Counted from the stretch's first letter, positions 1 through 9,784 are shown. The stretch: 64,000 bases of DNA from Paenibacillus sp. J5C2022 (GCF_025567625.1 NZ_JAOQJC010000006.1:62001-126000); one strand, 5' to 3'. The notes: generated from the letters alone by a model not told the origin. A program made the numbers and translations.

Positions 1-475
1 AGCAGCGTGTGCCCGACCATGGCGCCTCGACCTTCAGCCCGCCTTGAAGCGCTTGCAGCATGAAGCGCGATTCCGTCGTGAAGTGGTTCACCTCCCACCG
101 TCCGTCGCTCATGGGAGAGGCATAGTCGTAGCTGCCTCCCGTCATGCTCAGCCTTATCCCTACTCCGGAAGCCCGCATCCGCAAGGAGCGCTCTCCCGTT
201 ATGCACAGCTGCGCATCGCCATGGCGGCTCGAGATCGTAACCCCCTCGGGGGCGGCTGTAATCTGGATCTCCTCTTGTTCAATTGGCGAGTATGCGCCGC
301 CGTTGTCGCAGCTGCGGATCAGCTGAATTCGGAATACAGCTCCGTGGCTCAGATCTCCGCCGTGCACCGTTCGAATATACAGACCGTCGTCCATCGCCTT
401 CACCCCTTTCAAGGGCGAGACGACCAGGAATGAACCGTATCGGCTGTAAGGCACTTGCTCGATTGAGAATTTCAT
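1..475 (-). CDS. N-terminal fragment of a probable glycoside hydrolase (debranching/MGH1-like), truncated by the window edge
   Basis: The reading frame opens at an ATG preceded by a strong GAGGAGG ribosome binding site and stays open for 158 codons to the window edge, so only the 5' part is present. The translation begins MKFSIEQVPYSRYGSF and continues with hydrophilic beta-rich segments such as LYIRTVHGGD and WEVNHFTTES. From memory this resembles the N-terminal beta-sandwich of bacillar glycogen-debranching or MGH1-like glycoside hydrolases. No catalytic residue lies in the visible part, so the product name is an inference. There is no signal peptide, suggesting a cytoplasmic enzyme. That the frame is coding is fairly sure; the family is not. 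Confidence 0.55.
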   Translation of the reverse strand, partial: MKFSIEQVPYSRYGSFLVVSPLKGVKAMDDGLYIRTVHGGDLSHGAVFRIQLIRSCDNGGAYSPIEQEEIQITAAPEGVTISSRHGDAQLCITGERSLRMRASGVGIRLSMTGGSYDYASPMSDGRWEVNHFTTESRFMLQALQGGLKVEAPWSGTRC

Positions 476-574
476 CGCTTATCCTCCTCGTATGCTAATC
501 GTGTGTGTTGAAAGAGTGAACGGGGTGTTGTTTTGGTGGCATTTCTTCGGTCTCGGCGCTCCAGGTCTTCTACT

Positions 575-758
575 AACTGGATTTTTTGTACTTATTGCAG
601 TTGGAATCGCCATTTTCGCTCCCTCTAAATGGAAAACGTACAGTTGAATCAGCTCATAACGGGGAACTGCTCGTCTTACGGTGAATTTAATAGCATAAAA
701 TCCAGTTCATGGTGACAATACGGGTACTTCAAAAAAACTAATAGCAAGAAATCCAGTT
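575..758. repeat. Three dispersed copies of an AACTGGATTT motif in both orientations
   Basis: One copy (575-596) reads AACTGGATTTTTTGTACTTA on the plus strand. Two further copies (689-707 and 740-758) are inverted, reading AATAGCATAAAATCCAGTT and AATAGCAAGAAATCCAGTT. The outward copies could pair with the first one. The arrangement is typical of a repeated intergenic element; genome-wide copy number is unknown from this window. Confidence 0.55.
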
Positions 759-1040
759 GTTTGGGTCAATGTTGGAATGATAAAAATGCGGTCTGGCTCG
801 CAAACTCACTCCCAAGGCCCGAAGAAGATAATTTGAATATATATACTATTTAGAATAGTGGATTTGTCACGTTTCGAAGACTTGCTTGCACATCCTATTG
901 TTCTCCATTTTGTTCGGAATGTGGGGAAGCGTGGGGCAATCTCTTCTTTTTGTCCGACTTGATTCGTCATTTTGTTAGGCTTGAGTATGAAAAAGAAAAA
1001 CGCCTGACTGTGTCCTGCTCTCTTCCTGCACACGCATCCT

Positions 1041-1125
1041 TTCGGCGCTCCAATTTAGGAATTGCACTAATCCGGCCCGCACGCACAATTTCGGCACTCC
1101 AGTGTAGGATTTGCACTAGTCCGGC
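1041..1125 (+). repeat. Two 36-bp imperfect direct repeats (TTCGGCRCTCCA...CTARTCCGGC)
   Basis: The units at 1041-1076 and 1090-1125 match at 31 of 36 positions, with period 49. Each starts TTCGGCRCTCCA and ends TTGCACTARTCCGGC. The first 11 bases (TCGGCGCTCCA) recur at about 553, next to the AACTGGATTT repeat, so the two repeat families appear linked. Confidence 0.6.
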
Positions 1126-1362
1126 TCACACGGGTCTATTCACAGGCGTCAGGTATTGAACTCGAAAATTATAAACTCTATATAGTTGAGAGAAACGCCT
1201 GGCGACATCCTCCATACATATTCCCAAGTTGCAACCGAGATCACATCGCTTACAGCTCACCGTTGAGGTGAAAGACAACTCCAACCCAAAATTTTATGAG
1301 AAAACCTCTATCGAGGCCTTTCCAAGATGAGCGACCGCGTTCAAAGGTTGGTTTTATCGCCA

Positions 1363-1409
1363 ATAAGAATTTTGGATTTCGAGCATCTCGAAAACTTATA
1401 AATTCTTAT
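1363..1409. repeat. Nested inverted repeat
   Basis: The arms ATAAGAATTT and AAATTCTTAT (10 bp, perfect) enclose a second hairpin, TTCGAG-CAT-CTCGAA. It lies just beyond the argH terminator. It could be the end of a small mobile element or a protein-binding site. There is no T-run on either side, so it is not a terminator. Confidence 0.5.
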
Positions 1410-1424
1410 GTGGTAAATTCTGAT

Positions 1425-1489
1425 AAAAAAGCCCCTTCCCGCATCCTAGAAGGACGGTAGGCTACCATCCCGGATACGGCAAGGGGCTT
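1425..1489 (-). terminator. Rho-independent terminator of the arg operon
   Basis: On the minus strand, 27 bp after the argH stop, AAGCCCCTTGCCGTATCC pairs with GGATGCGGGAAGGGGCTT and is followed by a T-run. A smaller hairpin (GGTAGCCTACC) sits in the loop. The position fits the end of the seven-gene arginine operon. Confidence 0.85.
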
Positions 1490-1516
1490 GCTTCCTTGCT
1501 ATATTATTCGTCTTGT

Positions 1517-2932
1517 CTAACGGCTCCGCTCCATATACTCCGCAATCCATGCCGCCGTCTGCTCCAGCACCTCGTCGGCCCGGCCGATCGCCGCTTCGAC
1601 TTGCGTCTTGCCTGTGCCGCCGTATACGTTGCGGGCGTTCACAACCTGCTCCGGCTGCAGAATAGCGTAGATGCTGTCGTCGAACAGCTTGGAGAATTGC
1701 TTGAACTCGTCCAGCGTCAGATCCAACAAATATTTGTTCTGCTCGATGCAGTAGAGCACCGTCTTGCCGATAACTTCATGCGCCTGGCGGAAAGGCATGC
1801 CCTTGCCGACCAGGAAGTCCGCAATATCCGTCGCATTGGAGAAGTCCTGATTGACGGCCTTGCGCATCTGCTCCTTGTTCACCTTCATCGTCGCGATCAT
1901 AGGCGCGAACAGCTGCAAGGCGCCCTGCAGCGTCGTTACCGTATCGAACATGCCTTCCTTGTCTTCCTGCATGTCCTTATTGTAGGCAAGCGGAAGGGAC
2001 TTCAGCACCGTGAGCAAGCCGAACAGGTTGCCATATACGCGGCCCGTCTTGCCGCGCACCAGTTCCGGCACGTCCGGGTTCTTCTTCTGCGGCATAATGC
2101 TGCTGCCGGTACAGAAGGCGTCATCCAGCTCTACGAAGTTGAATTCTGTGCTGGACCACATGATCAGCTCTTCGCTGAGGCGGGACAGATGCATCATAAT
2201 AATGGAAGCGTGCGACAGGAACTCCAGGATGAAGTCGCGGTCGCTTACCGCGTCCAGACTGTTCTCGTACACCGCATCGAACTTCAGCTGCTCCGCTACG
2301 AAGTGGCGGTCGATCGGGAACGTCGTGCCGGCCAGTGCTCCTGCTCCAAGCGGCAATACGTTGATCCGCTTGTAGCTGTCCTGCAGCCGCTCGATGTCGC
2401 GTCCGATCATGGACACATAAGCCATCAGGTGATGCGCGAACAGAATCGGCTGTGCGCGCTGCAGATGCGTGTAGCCCGGCAGAATCGTATCCGTATTCGC
2501 CTTCGCCTGTTCGACCAGCGCGGATTGCAGCTTATGCAGCATGTCTACGAACTCCACGACGCGCTTGCGAAGCCACAGATGCATGTCCGTCGCGACCTGA
2601 TCGTTGCGACTGCGTCCCGTATGCAGCTTTCCGCCGACAGAGCCGACATCGTCAATGAGCGACTTCTCGATATTCATATGAATATCTTCGTCGCCGATCG
2701 TGAATTCGATATCGTTGCGCTTGATGCGCTGCAGTACGCGATGCAAGCCGTCCTTAATCTTATCTACGTCGTCATCGGACAGGATGCCTTGCTTGCCCAG
2801 CATCGTCACGTGCGCCAGACTGCCCTGAATATCCTCCTCCGCCATCTCCTTGTCGAACATGATGGAAGCCGTATACTGCTCCACCAGCTGATCTGTCTTC
2901 TTCGTAAATCGACCGCCCCATAATTTACTCAC
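1517..2932 (-). CDS. argH: Argininosuccinate lyase
   Basis: ArgH cleaves argininosuccinate to arginine and fumarate, the last step of arginine synthesis, in the cytoplasm as a homotetramer. The protein is 471 aa and carries the fumarase/lyase signature [10 protein letters not shown] at about residues 276-285, the mobile loop with the catalytic serine. THLQRAQP, earlier in the chain, is another conserved active-site stretch. I chose the GTG at 2932 because it gives the family start ([10 protein letters not shown]) and follows GGAAGGGAGAG at good spacing. A longer frame adds nine non-conserved residues. It is the last gene of the arg operon, 92 bp after argG, with a hairpin in the gap and a terminator behind it. 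Confidence 0.96.
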   Translation of the reverse strand: MSKLWGGRFTKKTDQLVEQYTASIMFDKEMAEEDIQGSLAHVTMLGKQGILSDDDVDKIKDGLHRVLQRIKRNDIEFTIGDEDIHMNIEKSLIDDVGSVGGKLHTGRSRNDQVATDMHLWLRKRVVEFVDMLHKLQSALVEQAKANTDTILPGYTHLQRAQPILFAHHLMAYVSMIGRDIERLQDSYKRINVLPLGAGALAGTTFPIDRHFVAEQLKFDAVYENSLDAVSDRDFILEFLSHASIIMMHLSRLSEELIMWSSTEFNFVELDDAFCTGSSIMPQKKNPDVPELVRGKTGRVYGNLFGLLTVLKSLPLAYNKDMQEDKEGMFDTVTTLQGALQLFAPMIATMKVNKEQMRKAVNQDFSNATDIADFLVGKGMPFRQAHEVIGKTVLYCIEQNKYLLDLTLDEFKQFSKLFDDSIYAILQPEQVVNARNVYGGTGKTQVEAAIGRADEVLEQTAAWIAEYMERSR

Positions 2933-2963
2933 TGGTCTAGCTCTCCCTTCCGGATGCAAGGGA

Positions 2964-3007
2964 CGGAAGCTTGTCGATGGACATGATGTTATCCATGCAA
3001 GCTTCCG
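2964..3007 (-). other. Intercistronic hairpin between argG and argH
   Basis: CGGAAGCTTG and CAAGCTTCCG form a perfect 10-bp stem, and an inner ATGGA/TCCAT pair extends the structure. There is no T-run after it. It therefore looks like an RNA processing or stability element, or a partial attenuator setting argH level, rather than a full terminator. Confidence 0.55.
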
Positions 3008-3024
3008 CCTTTATCCGCTCTATA

Positions 3025-4257
3025 TTATTTGTTTTGCTCCACGCCCGACGACACTTTCAGACGCAGCGCGTTCAGCGCGATGAAGCCTGCCGCATCCCCT
3101 TGATCATAGGCCTGGGAAGGATCAGCCTCCATTGTCGCAATGTCCGGATTGTACAGGCTGACCGGGCTCTGTACGCCGGCGCCGATCACATTGCCCTTGT
3201 ACAGCTTCAACCGGACGACACCCGTCACGTTCTTCTGCGACTCCGTTACCAGAGCCTGCATCGCCAGACGCTCCGGCGCGAACCAGAAGCCATTATACAC
3301 GAGCTGGCTGTATTTTGCGATCAAGGAATCGCGCAGATGCATAACCTCGCGATCCATCGTCAACGACTCCATCTTGCGATGAGCGGTGAATAGAATCGTG
3401 CCGCCCGGCGTCTCGTATACTCCGCGACTCTTCATGCCGACGAAGCGGTTCTCCACCATATCGACACGGCCGATGCCGTGCTTGCCGCCCAGCTCGTTCA
3501 GCTTCTCCATCGCTTCCAGCGGATTCATCTCTACGCCGTTGATCGCCGTACAATTGCCCTGCTGGAACGTCAGCTCCACATATTCCGCCTCGTCCGGCGC
3601 GCGCTCCGGAGATACGCTCAGCACATACATGCTTTCGTTCTCTTCGGAGCTGGCATCGAACCACGGATCCTCCAGCATGCCGCTCTCGAAGCTGATATGC
3701 AACAGATTGCGATCCGTAGAATAAGGCTTCGCCGCCGATGCCGTTACCGGGATGCCATGCTTCTCCGCGTAAGCGATCATCTCCGCACGTCCCGGGAACT
3801 GGTCGCGGAACGACTCCAGACGCCAAGGCGCAATGACGCTAATCTCCGGTGCAAGCGCCGCAGCGTTCAGCTCGAAGCGAACCTGATCGTTGCCTTTGCC
3901 CGTTGCGCCATGGGCGATCGCCGTCGCGCCTTCCGCACGGGCAATCTCCACCATCCGCTTCGCGATCAGCGGACGGGCGATGGAAGTGCCCAGCAAGTAT
4001 TGCCCTTCATAGAGCGCGCCCGACTGGAACATGGGATAGATGAAGTCTTGCGCGAATTCCGCACGCAGGTCATCGATATACACTTTGGAAGCGCCGGTAG
4101 CCAGCGCTTTCGCTTCCAGTCCGTCCAATTCGTCCTTCTGGCCGATATCCGCGGTGAATGCGATGATCTCGGCATCATAGGTTTCTTTCAGCCATTTCAG
4201 AATGACCGACGTATCCAGCCCGCCGGAATAGGCGAGAACTATTTTTTGCTTAGCCAT
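3025..4257 (-). CDS. argG: Argininosuccinate synthase
   Basis: ArgG joins citrulline and aspartate with ATP to give argininosuccinate. The 410-aa length is normal for the family. The N-terminal [10 protein letters not shown] at residues 9-18 is the PP-loop that binds ATP in this N-type ATP pyrophosphatase. [14 protein letters not shown] is the conserved citrulline/aspartate-binding stretch. The ATG is 40 bp after the argF stop and has a GGGAAG-type ribosome binding site. It is cotranscribed with the upstream arg genes, so the whole pathway from N-acetylglutamate to arginine is in one unit. Confidence 0.97.
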   Translation of the reverse strand: MAKQKIVLAYSGGLDTSVILKWLKETYDAEIIAFTADIGQKDELDGLEAKALATGASKVYIDDLRAEFAQDFIYPMFQSGALYEGQYLLGTSIARPLIAKRMVEIARAEGATAIAHGATGKGNDQVRFELNAAALAPEISVIAPWRLESFRDQFPGRAEMIAYAEKHGIPVTASAAKPYSTDRNLLHISFESGMLEDPWFDASSEENESMYVLSVSPERAPDEAEYVELTFQQGNCTAINGVEMNPLEAMEKLNELGGKHGIGRVDMVENRFVGMKSRGVYETPGGTILFTAHRKMESLTMDREVMHLRDSLIAKYSQLVYNGFWFAPERLAMQALVTESQKNVTGVVRLKLYKGNVIGAGVQSPVSLYNPDIATMEADPSQAYDQGDAAGFIALNALRLKVSSGVEQNK

Positions 4258-4297
4258 GGGCCAACTTCCCTTCTCTATTCGTGTATATAGTGATTGC

Positions 4298-5254
4298 TTA
4301 GGACATAATCGCCGCCATAATCGCTTTCTGCGCGTGCAGACGGTTCTCCGCCTGGTCGAAAATGATGGAATTGCCGCCGTCGATGACGCCCTCGCTCACT
4401 TCTTCGCCGCGATGCGCCGGCAGGCAATGCATAAACAAGTAATCCGCCTTGGCGTACTTCTCCAGCTCTTCGTTCACCTGATAGTTGGCGAATGCCGCTT
4501 CGCGCTCTTTCTGCTCCTCTTCCTGCCCCATGCTGGCCCATACGTCAGTGTAAACGATGTCCGCATCGGCAATCGCTTCCTTCGGATCGCGCACCACTTC
4601 CAGACGAGAGCCCGTCTCCGCCGCGTTCGCCATCGTCTGCTTCACGATGTCGGAATCCGGCTCGTAGCCTTCCGGAGTCGCGATCGACATATGCATGCCA
4701 AGCTTCGCTGCGCCCATCATCAGCGAGTGAACCACATTGTTGCCGTCGCCGATGTAGGCCATCTTCAGCCCTTCCAGTCGTCCTTTATGCTCGTAGATCG
4801 TCTGGAAGTCGGCCAGCGCCTGGCACGGATGGGACAGATCTGTCAGGCCGTTAATGACCGGGATCGTCGCCCCTCTTGCCAGCTCTACTACTTTGCGATG
4901 AGCGAAGGTGCGGATCATAATGCCGTCCAGGTAACGCGACAGCACCTGAGCCGTATCCCAGATCGGCTCGCCGCGGCCGATCTGCAGATCGTTGCTGCTG
5001 AGGAACAGCCCTTGTCCGCCCAGTTGATACATGCCGACCTCGAACGAGACGCGGGTACGGGTGGACGACTTCTCGAATATCATGCCCAGCGTCTTGCCCT
5101 TCAGCAACTGATGCGTCTCGCCGGCTTTCTGCTTCGCCTTCAGGTCGATCGCCAGATCGATCAGGTATTGCAGCTCCTCCTTCTTGAAATCCACCAGCAT
5201 AAGGAAGTCGCGTCCCTTCATGCTCTGCGCCAGCTCTTCATTAATTGCGTGCAT
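4298..5254 (-). CDS. argF: Ornithine carbamoyltransferase
   Basis: This enzyme transfers the carbamoyl group from carbamoyl phosphate to ornithine to make citrulline. The protein is 318 aa. SSTRTR at residues 63-68 binds carbamoyl phosphate, and HCLPAHR at 276-282 is the ornithine-side signature that separates OTCase from aspartate carbamoyltransferase. It lies 13 bp after argD and 40 bp before argG, inside the biosynthetic operon. That placement makes an anabolic role (argF) more likely than a catabolic one (arcB). No carA/carB genes for the carbamoyl phosphate supply are in the window. Confidence 0.96.
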   Translation of the reverse strand: MHAINEELAQSMKGRDFLMLVDFKKEELQYLIDLAIDLKAKQKAGETHQLLKGKTLGMIFEKSSTRTRVSFEVGMYQLGGQGLFLSSNDLQIGRGEPIWDTAQVLSRYLDGIMIRTFAHRKVVELARGATIPVINGLTDLSHPCQALADFQTIYEHKGRLEGLKMAYIGDGNNVVHSLMMGAAKLGMHMSIATPEGYEPDSDIVKQTMANAAETGSRLEVVRDPKEAIADADIVYTDVWASMGQEEEQKEREAAFANYQVNEELEKYAKADYLFMHCLPAHRGEEVSEGVIDGGNSIIFDQAENRLHAQKAIMAAIMS

Positions 5255-5267
5255 GGAATATCCCCCT

Positions 5268-6458
5268 TCAGCTTGATGCCTTCAACAGCTCTTCTAGTAT
5301 CGCTACCGCTTCATCTATCTCCTCGCGCGTCACCAGCAGGTTCGGCAACAGCCTCACTACTTCCGGTCCCGCGGATATGACCAGCAATCCGCGCTTCTGC
5401 GCTTCCGTCAGCAAGCCGGCTACCGGCCCGGCGCACTGAATACCGACGAGAAGGCCAAGCCCTCTTACTTCCTGTACAAAAGGAGCTTCGGCCAGCTTCT
5501 CGCGCAGCTGCGCTACCAAATACTCCCCCTGCTCTGCCGCCCGCTGGGACAGCCCTTCGCCGACAATTGTCTCCACTGTCGCCTTCACGACCGCTGTAGA
5601 GATCGGCGTGCCGCCGAAGGTGGAGCCATGGCTGCCCGCTCCGAACGCTTCGCGCAGCTCTTCCTTCGCTACCATGGCACCGACAGGGAAGCCGCTTCCG
5701 AGCCCCTTCGCCAAGGTGAAGATATCCGGCTCGATGCCGTAGTGCTCATGAGCGAACAACTTGCCTGTCCGTCCCATTCCCGTCTGAATTTCATCTATAA
5801 TCAGCAAGATGCCATTCTGCTCGCACAACGCTTTCACCTGCTGCACATAAGCCGGATCTACGGGGTTCACGCCGCCTTCCCCCTGCACCAGCTCCATCAT
5901 AATGGCCGCAGTCTTGTCGCTGACCGCCGCTTCCAGCGCCGCGAAGTCATGCAGCGGCAAGTGCGTGAAGCCCTCCGGCAGCGGTGCGAAGCCTTCCTTC
6001 ACCTTCGCTTGTCCCGTCGCCGTCAATGTAGCCAGGGTGCGGCCATGGAAAGACTGATGGAACGTAATGATCTCATAACGTCCATTGCCCTTCACCAGCT
6101 GATGATACCTTCTGGCCAGCTTGATCGCGGCCTCGTTCGCTTCCGCTCCCGAGTTGCAGAAAAACACTGCATCGCCGCAGCTGTTGTCCGTCAGCAGCTT
6201 GGCTGCCTCCACTTGATTCGGGATTTGGAACAGATTGGATACATGCCACAGCTGATCCAGCTGCTGCACAAGCGCTTCCTTCACGCGCTGCGGGGCATGC
6301 CCCAGATTCGTTACCGCGATGCCGCTCATGAAATCCAAGTACTTGTTGCCCTTGTCATCCCACAGCCAGCTGCCCTCGCCTTTCACAAGCGCGATGGGAT
6401 AGCGGGCATACGTAGGCAGCAGCGATTCCGCCGCCGATACTGTCTTCGTCTCGCTCAT
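5268..6458 (-). CDS. argD: Acetylornithine aminotransferase
   Basis: ArgD is a PLP enzyme of aminotransferase class III that converts N-acetylglutamate semialdehyde to N2-acetylornithine using glutamate. The 396-aa protein shows the cofactor-binding stretch IIDEIQTGMGRTG and the Schiff-base lysine in TLAKGLGSGFPVG. I placed the start at the ATG at 6458, giving MSETKTVSAAES, because it follows AAGGAGGAGCG. A longer open frame upstream encodes an arginine-rich, non-conserved peptide that is the argB 3' end in another frame. The start overlaps the argB stop as ATGA, implying translational coupling. Confidence 0.95.
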   Translation of the reverse strand: MSETKTVSAAESLLPTYARYPIALVKGEGSWLWDDKGNKYLDFMSGIAVTNLGHAPQRVKEALVQQLDQLWHVSNLFQIPNQVEAAKLLTDNSCGDAVFFCNSGAEANEAAIKLARRYHQLVKGNGRYEIITFHQSFHGRTLATLTATGQAKVKEGFAPLPEGFTHLPLHDFAALEAAVSDKTAAIMMELVQGEGGVNPVDPAYVQQVKALCEQNGILLIIDEIQTGMGRTGKLFAHEHYGIEPDIFTLAKGLGSGFPVGAMVAKEELREAFGAGSHGSTFGGTPISTAVVKATVETIVGEGLSQRAAEQGEYLVAQLREKLAEAPFVQEVRGLGLLVGIQCAGPVAGLLTEAQKRGLLVISAGPEVVRLLPNLLVTREEIDEAVAILEELLKASS

Positions 6459-7258
6459 AACGCTCCTCCTTCGCTTGCCGTAATCCGTGTGCCGACGCCG
6501 CCTTCGCGCACCGCGCGCGTAAGCACGCCGGGCTCCTGTCCACTTACGATGACGACCTCTTTCACTTGACCGTGAATGCACTTCATCGCTGCGCGTACCT
6601 TCGGAATCATCCCGCCGTAGATGTCGCCGCTGGCGATCATCTCTTCGATCTCTGCCGCCGTCACCGACGGAAGCACCCGTTTCTTACCGTCGATCTCCTT
6701 CATAATGCCCGGCACATCGGTTACGACGATCATGCGCTCCACGCCCAGATGACTGGCAACCGCGCCCGCGGCCGTATCCGCGTTAATATTATAGCGCTGG
6801 CCCGAAGCGTCGATTCCGATCGGTGCGATAACAGGAATATAATTCATCGCCATAACGCCCTCGATCAGAGAGGCCTTCACATCCGTCACGTCGCCCACGA
6901 AGCCGATCTCATCCGCATTGTCTACCGGCGCAGCCGTAATCAATCCGCCGTCCACTCCGGACAAGCCTAAGGCGTCCGCTCCGCTTTGCATGATTTTGCG
7001 GACAATCTCCCCATTGATCGCGCCAGCCAGCACCATCTCCACCACGTCCAGCACTTCGTCGCTTGTAACGCGCAGCCCGTTCACGAACTCCGAAGCGATG
7101 CCCAGCTTCGTAAGCGACTCCGAGATCGCAGGTCCGCCGCCATGCACAATCACCGGCTTCACACCGTCTTGCTGAAGCTCCTTCAGCTCCTGGAAGAATC
7201 CGTCCGGCAGCGCCGCCAACGTGCTTCCGCCGCACTTCATGACAAACCGTTGTTCCAT
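6455..7258 (-). CDS. argB: Acetylglutamate kinase
   Basis: ArgB phosphorylates N-acetylglutamate, the second step of the acetylated ornithine pathway. The protein is 267 aa and has the amino-acid kinase fold signatures: FVMKCGGSTL near the N-terminus (phosphate binding), VIVHGGGPAIS, and NINADTAAGAVASHL. I chose the ATG at 7258, preceded by GGAGG, over an in-frame GTG six codons upstream. It overlaps argD by 4 bp and follows argJ by 28 bp. The long N-terminal extension seen in arginine-inhibited forms is absent, so it may be the non-inhibited type; that is an inference. Confidence 0.95.
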   Translation of the reverse strand: MEQRFVMKCGGSTLAALPDGFFQELKELQQDGVKPVIVHGGGPAISESLTKLGIASEFVNGLRVTSDEVLDVVEMVLAGAINGEIVRKIMQSGADALGLSGVDGGLITAAPVDNADEIGFVGDVTDVKASLIEGVMAMNYIPVIAPIGIDASGQRYNINADTAAGAVASHLGVERMIVVTDVPGIMKEIDGKKRVLPSVTAAEIEEMIASGDIYGGMIPKVRAAMKCIHGQVKEVVIVSGQEPGVLTRAVREGGVGTRITASEGGAL

Positions 7259-7286
7259 TATCCCTTCAACCTCCACCGTCTTCCCG

Positions 7287-8528
7287 CTATGTCCGATATG
7301 CCGCGTTAATGCGGACGTAATCGTAAGTCAAGTCACAGCCCCACGCCGTTGCCTCGCCATCAGCCATATGCAGGTCTACGTAGATATGAATCGTGTCGCC
7401 CTTCAAATATTCCAACGCTATCTCTTCGTCGAAAGCGACCGGCCGCGATTGCGTCAACGTCACGATATCGCCAATAGATATGTCTACCGTATCGGGATTG
7501 ATCGGTTCTCCCGCACGTCCTGCCGCCGCAATAATGCGTCCCCAGTTCGCATCCGCCCCGAACGCAGCAGACTTCACAAGCGACGAACCTACGATCGTCT
7601 TGGCAATCGCGCTGGCCGACTCGTCGCTCACGGCGCCGCGCACCTTCACTTCCACCAGCTTGGTGGCGCCTTCCCCGTCTCTTGCAATCGCCTTGGCCAG
7701 CACCTCGCACACATAGCGCAGCGCCGCCTCGAACGCAGCCCAGTCCTGGTGCCCGCTCGTCAGCTCGTCATTGCCCGCCAGACCGCTCGCCATCGCGACG
7801 AGCATATCGTTCGTGCTGGTGTCGCCGTCCACCGTAATCATATTAAAGGTCAGGTCCGTCGCCCGGCGCAGCAGCCCTTGCAGCGCTTCGCCGCCGATAC
7901 AGGCATCCGTCGTCACGAAGCCGAGCATTGTCGCCATATTGGGATGAATCATGCCGGAGCCCTTGGCTGCGCCCGCCACATGAACGGTACGTCCGTCCAG
8001 CTCCAGCTTGACGCAAACCATCTTCTGCACCAGATCTGTCGTCAGAATCGCCTGGCAGAAATCATCTGCGCCTTCCGCCATCGCACTCATACCGGCAGGA
8101 AGCCTGTCGATGCCTTCGCGAACTTTATCCATCCGCAGATTCTCGCCGATTACGCCCGTCGATGCCACAGCCACTTGATCGGCCGATACACCGATCGCCT
8201 CGGCGAACCGGGCGCGCATCTCATAAGCATCCGCTTCGCCCTGCTTGCCCGTGCAAGCATTGGCATTGCCGCTGTTCACCAGCACGGCGCGCAGCATGCC
8301 GCCCGCTCCGATGCTCTCCCGGGTTACCTGGAGCGGAGCGGCCTGGAAGACATTCGTCGTATATACGCCTGCCGCCGCTGCCGGCACCTCGCATACGATC
8401 GCGCCCAGATCATAGCGCGTCGTTTTTTTCAAGCCGCAGTGCAGTCCGCCCGCCTGAAAGCCTTGAGGCGTCGTAATGGAGCCGTCTGCCACCAGTTGAA
8501 ACGGTTGATGAATTTGTTCCTGTCCCAT
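7287..8528 (-). CDS. argJ: Glutamate N-acetyltransferase / amino-acid acetyltransferase (ornithine acetyltransferase)
   Basis: ArgJ recycles the acetyl group from N-acetylornithine to glutamate and, in bifunctional forms, also makes N-acetylglutamate from acetyl-CoA. The 413-aa protein has the self-cleavage motif GSGMIHPNMATML. The family is cut between Ala199 and Thr200, and Thr200 becomes the N-terminal nucleophile of the beta chain. No argA is seen, which fits a bifunctional ArgJ and the cyclic pathway usual in Bacillales. It lies 20 bp after argC in the same operon. Confidence 0.96.
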   Translation of the reverse strand: MGQEQIHQPFQLVADGSITTPQGFQAGGLHCGLKKTTRYDLGAIVCEVPAAAAGVYTTNVFQAAPLQVTRESIGAGGMLRAVLVNSGNANACTGKQGEADAYEMRARFAEAIGVSADQVAVASTGVIGENLRMDKVREGIDRLPAGMSAMAEGADDFCQAILTTDLVQKMVCVKLELDGRTVHVAGAAKGSGMIHPNMATMLGFVTTDACIGGEALQGLLRRATDLTFNMITVDGDTSTNDMLVAMASGLAGNDELTSGHQDWAAFEAALRYVCEVLAKAIARDGEGATKLVEVKVRGAVSDESASAIAKTIVGSSLVKSAAFGADANWGRIIAAAGRAGEPINPDTVDISIGDIVTLTQSRPVAFDEEIALEYLKGDTIHIYVDLHMADGEATAWGCDLTYDYVRINAAYRT

Positions 8529-8548
8529 TATGGATCGTTTCCCCTTCG

Positions 8549-9598
8549 TTATGGATATGCCGGGACGAACTGCAGACCTAGCGTCTCATCCCATCCCATC
8601 ATGACGTTCATATTCTGAATAGCCTGCCCTGCAGCGCCCTTCACCAGGTTGTCGATTACGGAAACAATCGTTACCCGATTCGTCCGTTCATCCACCGCAA
8701 AGCCGATATCGCAATAGTTGGAGCCCCATACTTCCTTCGTAGCCGGCCATTGTCCCTCCGGACGAATGCGCACGAAGGAGCGCCCCTCATAAAACTGCTT
8801 ATATAGCCCAATAAAATCGCTCAAGCTGCGGTCGCCCTGAATCGTCGCGTACATCGTGGACATGATGCCGCGCGTCATCGGCACGAGATGCGTGGTGAAC
8901 GTCGTGACGACCGGCTCCCCTGCCGCATCGCCAAGCACCATCTCAATCTCCGGAATATGCTGATGCTTGTTTACCTTGTAAGCTTTGAAGTTCTCATTCA
9001 ATTCGGAATAATGAGTGCCTAACGAAGCTCCTCTGCCGGCGCCGGAGACACCTGACTTCGCATCGATTATAATGGACGCCGGGTCGATCCAGCCCGCTTT
9101 CACTGCGGGCACCAGACCAAGCAGCGTAGCTGTCGGATAGCATCCCGGGTTGGATACGAACGATGCTCCGCGCACGTTGTCGCCATATATCTCCGCAAGC
9201 CCGAATACGGCCTGCTCCAAATAAGCTTTATCCGCCGCCGGCTTGCCATACCACTGCTCGTAGAGCTCAGGTGACTTCAGCCGGTAGTCTCCGGACAAGT
9301 CGATTACCTTCAGTCCCGCCTCAAGGTATTGCGGCGCCAGCTTCGACGCCACGCCTGCCGGAGTGGCCAGGAAGACGATATCCGCCTTCTCCTTGATCTT
9401 CGCGGGCTCCACATCGTCCAGCAGCTCTTCGCGAATGCCCGCAAGATGCGGATAACCGTCCGTAATCGGCGTTCCTGCGCTGGAGGAGGAGATGACGGAG
9501 GTCACTTCCGCTTGCGGATGGGAAGCCAGTAGACGGATCAATTCCACGCCTCCATAGCCTGTCGAACCGACGATTGCGATTCCCGTTTTGTTGCTCAT
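8549..9598 (-). CDS. argC: N-acetyl-gamma-glutamyl-phosphate reductase
   Basis: ArgC reduces N-acetylglutamyl phosphate to the semialdehyde with NADPH. The 349-aa protein begins with a Rossmann fold (IVGSTGYGGVELIRLL). SNPGCYPTATL carries the catalytic Cys153. It is the first gene of the arg operon. The ATG follows AGAAGGAGAGGATCGC. The leader from the predicted promoter is about 190 nt and has two short hairpins (GACCG...CGGTC and AGGAC...GTCCT) but no T-box or other riboswitch I can recognise. Confidence 0.96.
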   Translation of the reverse strand: MSNKTGIAIVGSTGYGGVELIRLLASHPQAEVTSVISSSSAGTPITDGYPHLAGIREELLDDVEPAKIKEKADIVFLATPAGVASKLAPQYLEAGLKVIDLSGDYRLKSPELYEQWYGKPAADKAYLEQAVFGLAEIYGDNVRGASFVSNPGCYPTATLLGLVPAVKAGWIDPASIIIDAKSGVSGAGRGASLGTHYSELNENFKAYKVNKHQHIPEIEMVLGDAAGEPVVTTFTTHLVPMTRGIMSTMYATIQGDRSLSDFIGLYKQFYEGRSFVRIRPEGQWPATKEVWGSNYCDIGFAVDERTNRVTIVSVIDNLVKGAAGQAIQNMNVMMGWDETLGLQFVPAYP

Positions 9599-9784
9599 GC
9601 GATCCTCTCCTTCTGTCTGATTGGTAGATGAAGCTTCTCTATCTGTCTATTCCTGTTCTTCTGAATAGAAATACATGCTTATGTATATCCGACCGTCTTC
9701 ACGCGGTCTTCTTTGCATTTCAGGACACCCGTCCTACAACACCTTATTTTACATCAACAATGAGACGAATGAAATACGAGTTGA

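Larger units (their letters stand above)
476..1424. other. Long gene-poor intergenic region with short repeat families
   Basis: No convincing gene is present. The open frames are short, lack ribosome binding sites and are interrupted by AT-rich stretches. What is visible is repetitive: three copies of a 19-22 bp motif with core AACTGGATTT in both orientations, two 36-bp direct repeats, and a nested inverted repeat near the right end. The stretch around 1180-1330 has no recognisable identity. It could be a decayed mobile element, but no transposase motif can be read. Confidence 0.6.

Noticed and set aside
806..1033. 75-codon minus-strand open frame
   Set aside because: No ribosome binding site, no recognisable domain, and unusual composition within a repeat-rich gap.
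1180..1424. Possible T-box or transposon remnant
   Set aside because: No T-box motif (AGGGTGGNACCGCG) or specifier loop could be read, and translations on both strands are full of stops without transposase motifs.
1496..2923. 475-codon plus-strand open frame opposite argH
   Set aside because: It is the antisense of a GC-rich conserved gene, and the translation is Arg/His/Leu-rich with no domain. The same applies to the long plus-strand frames opposite argG, argF, argD, argJ, secA and metK.
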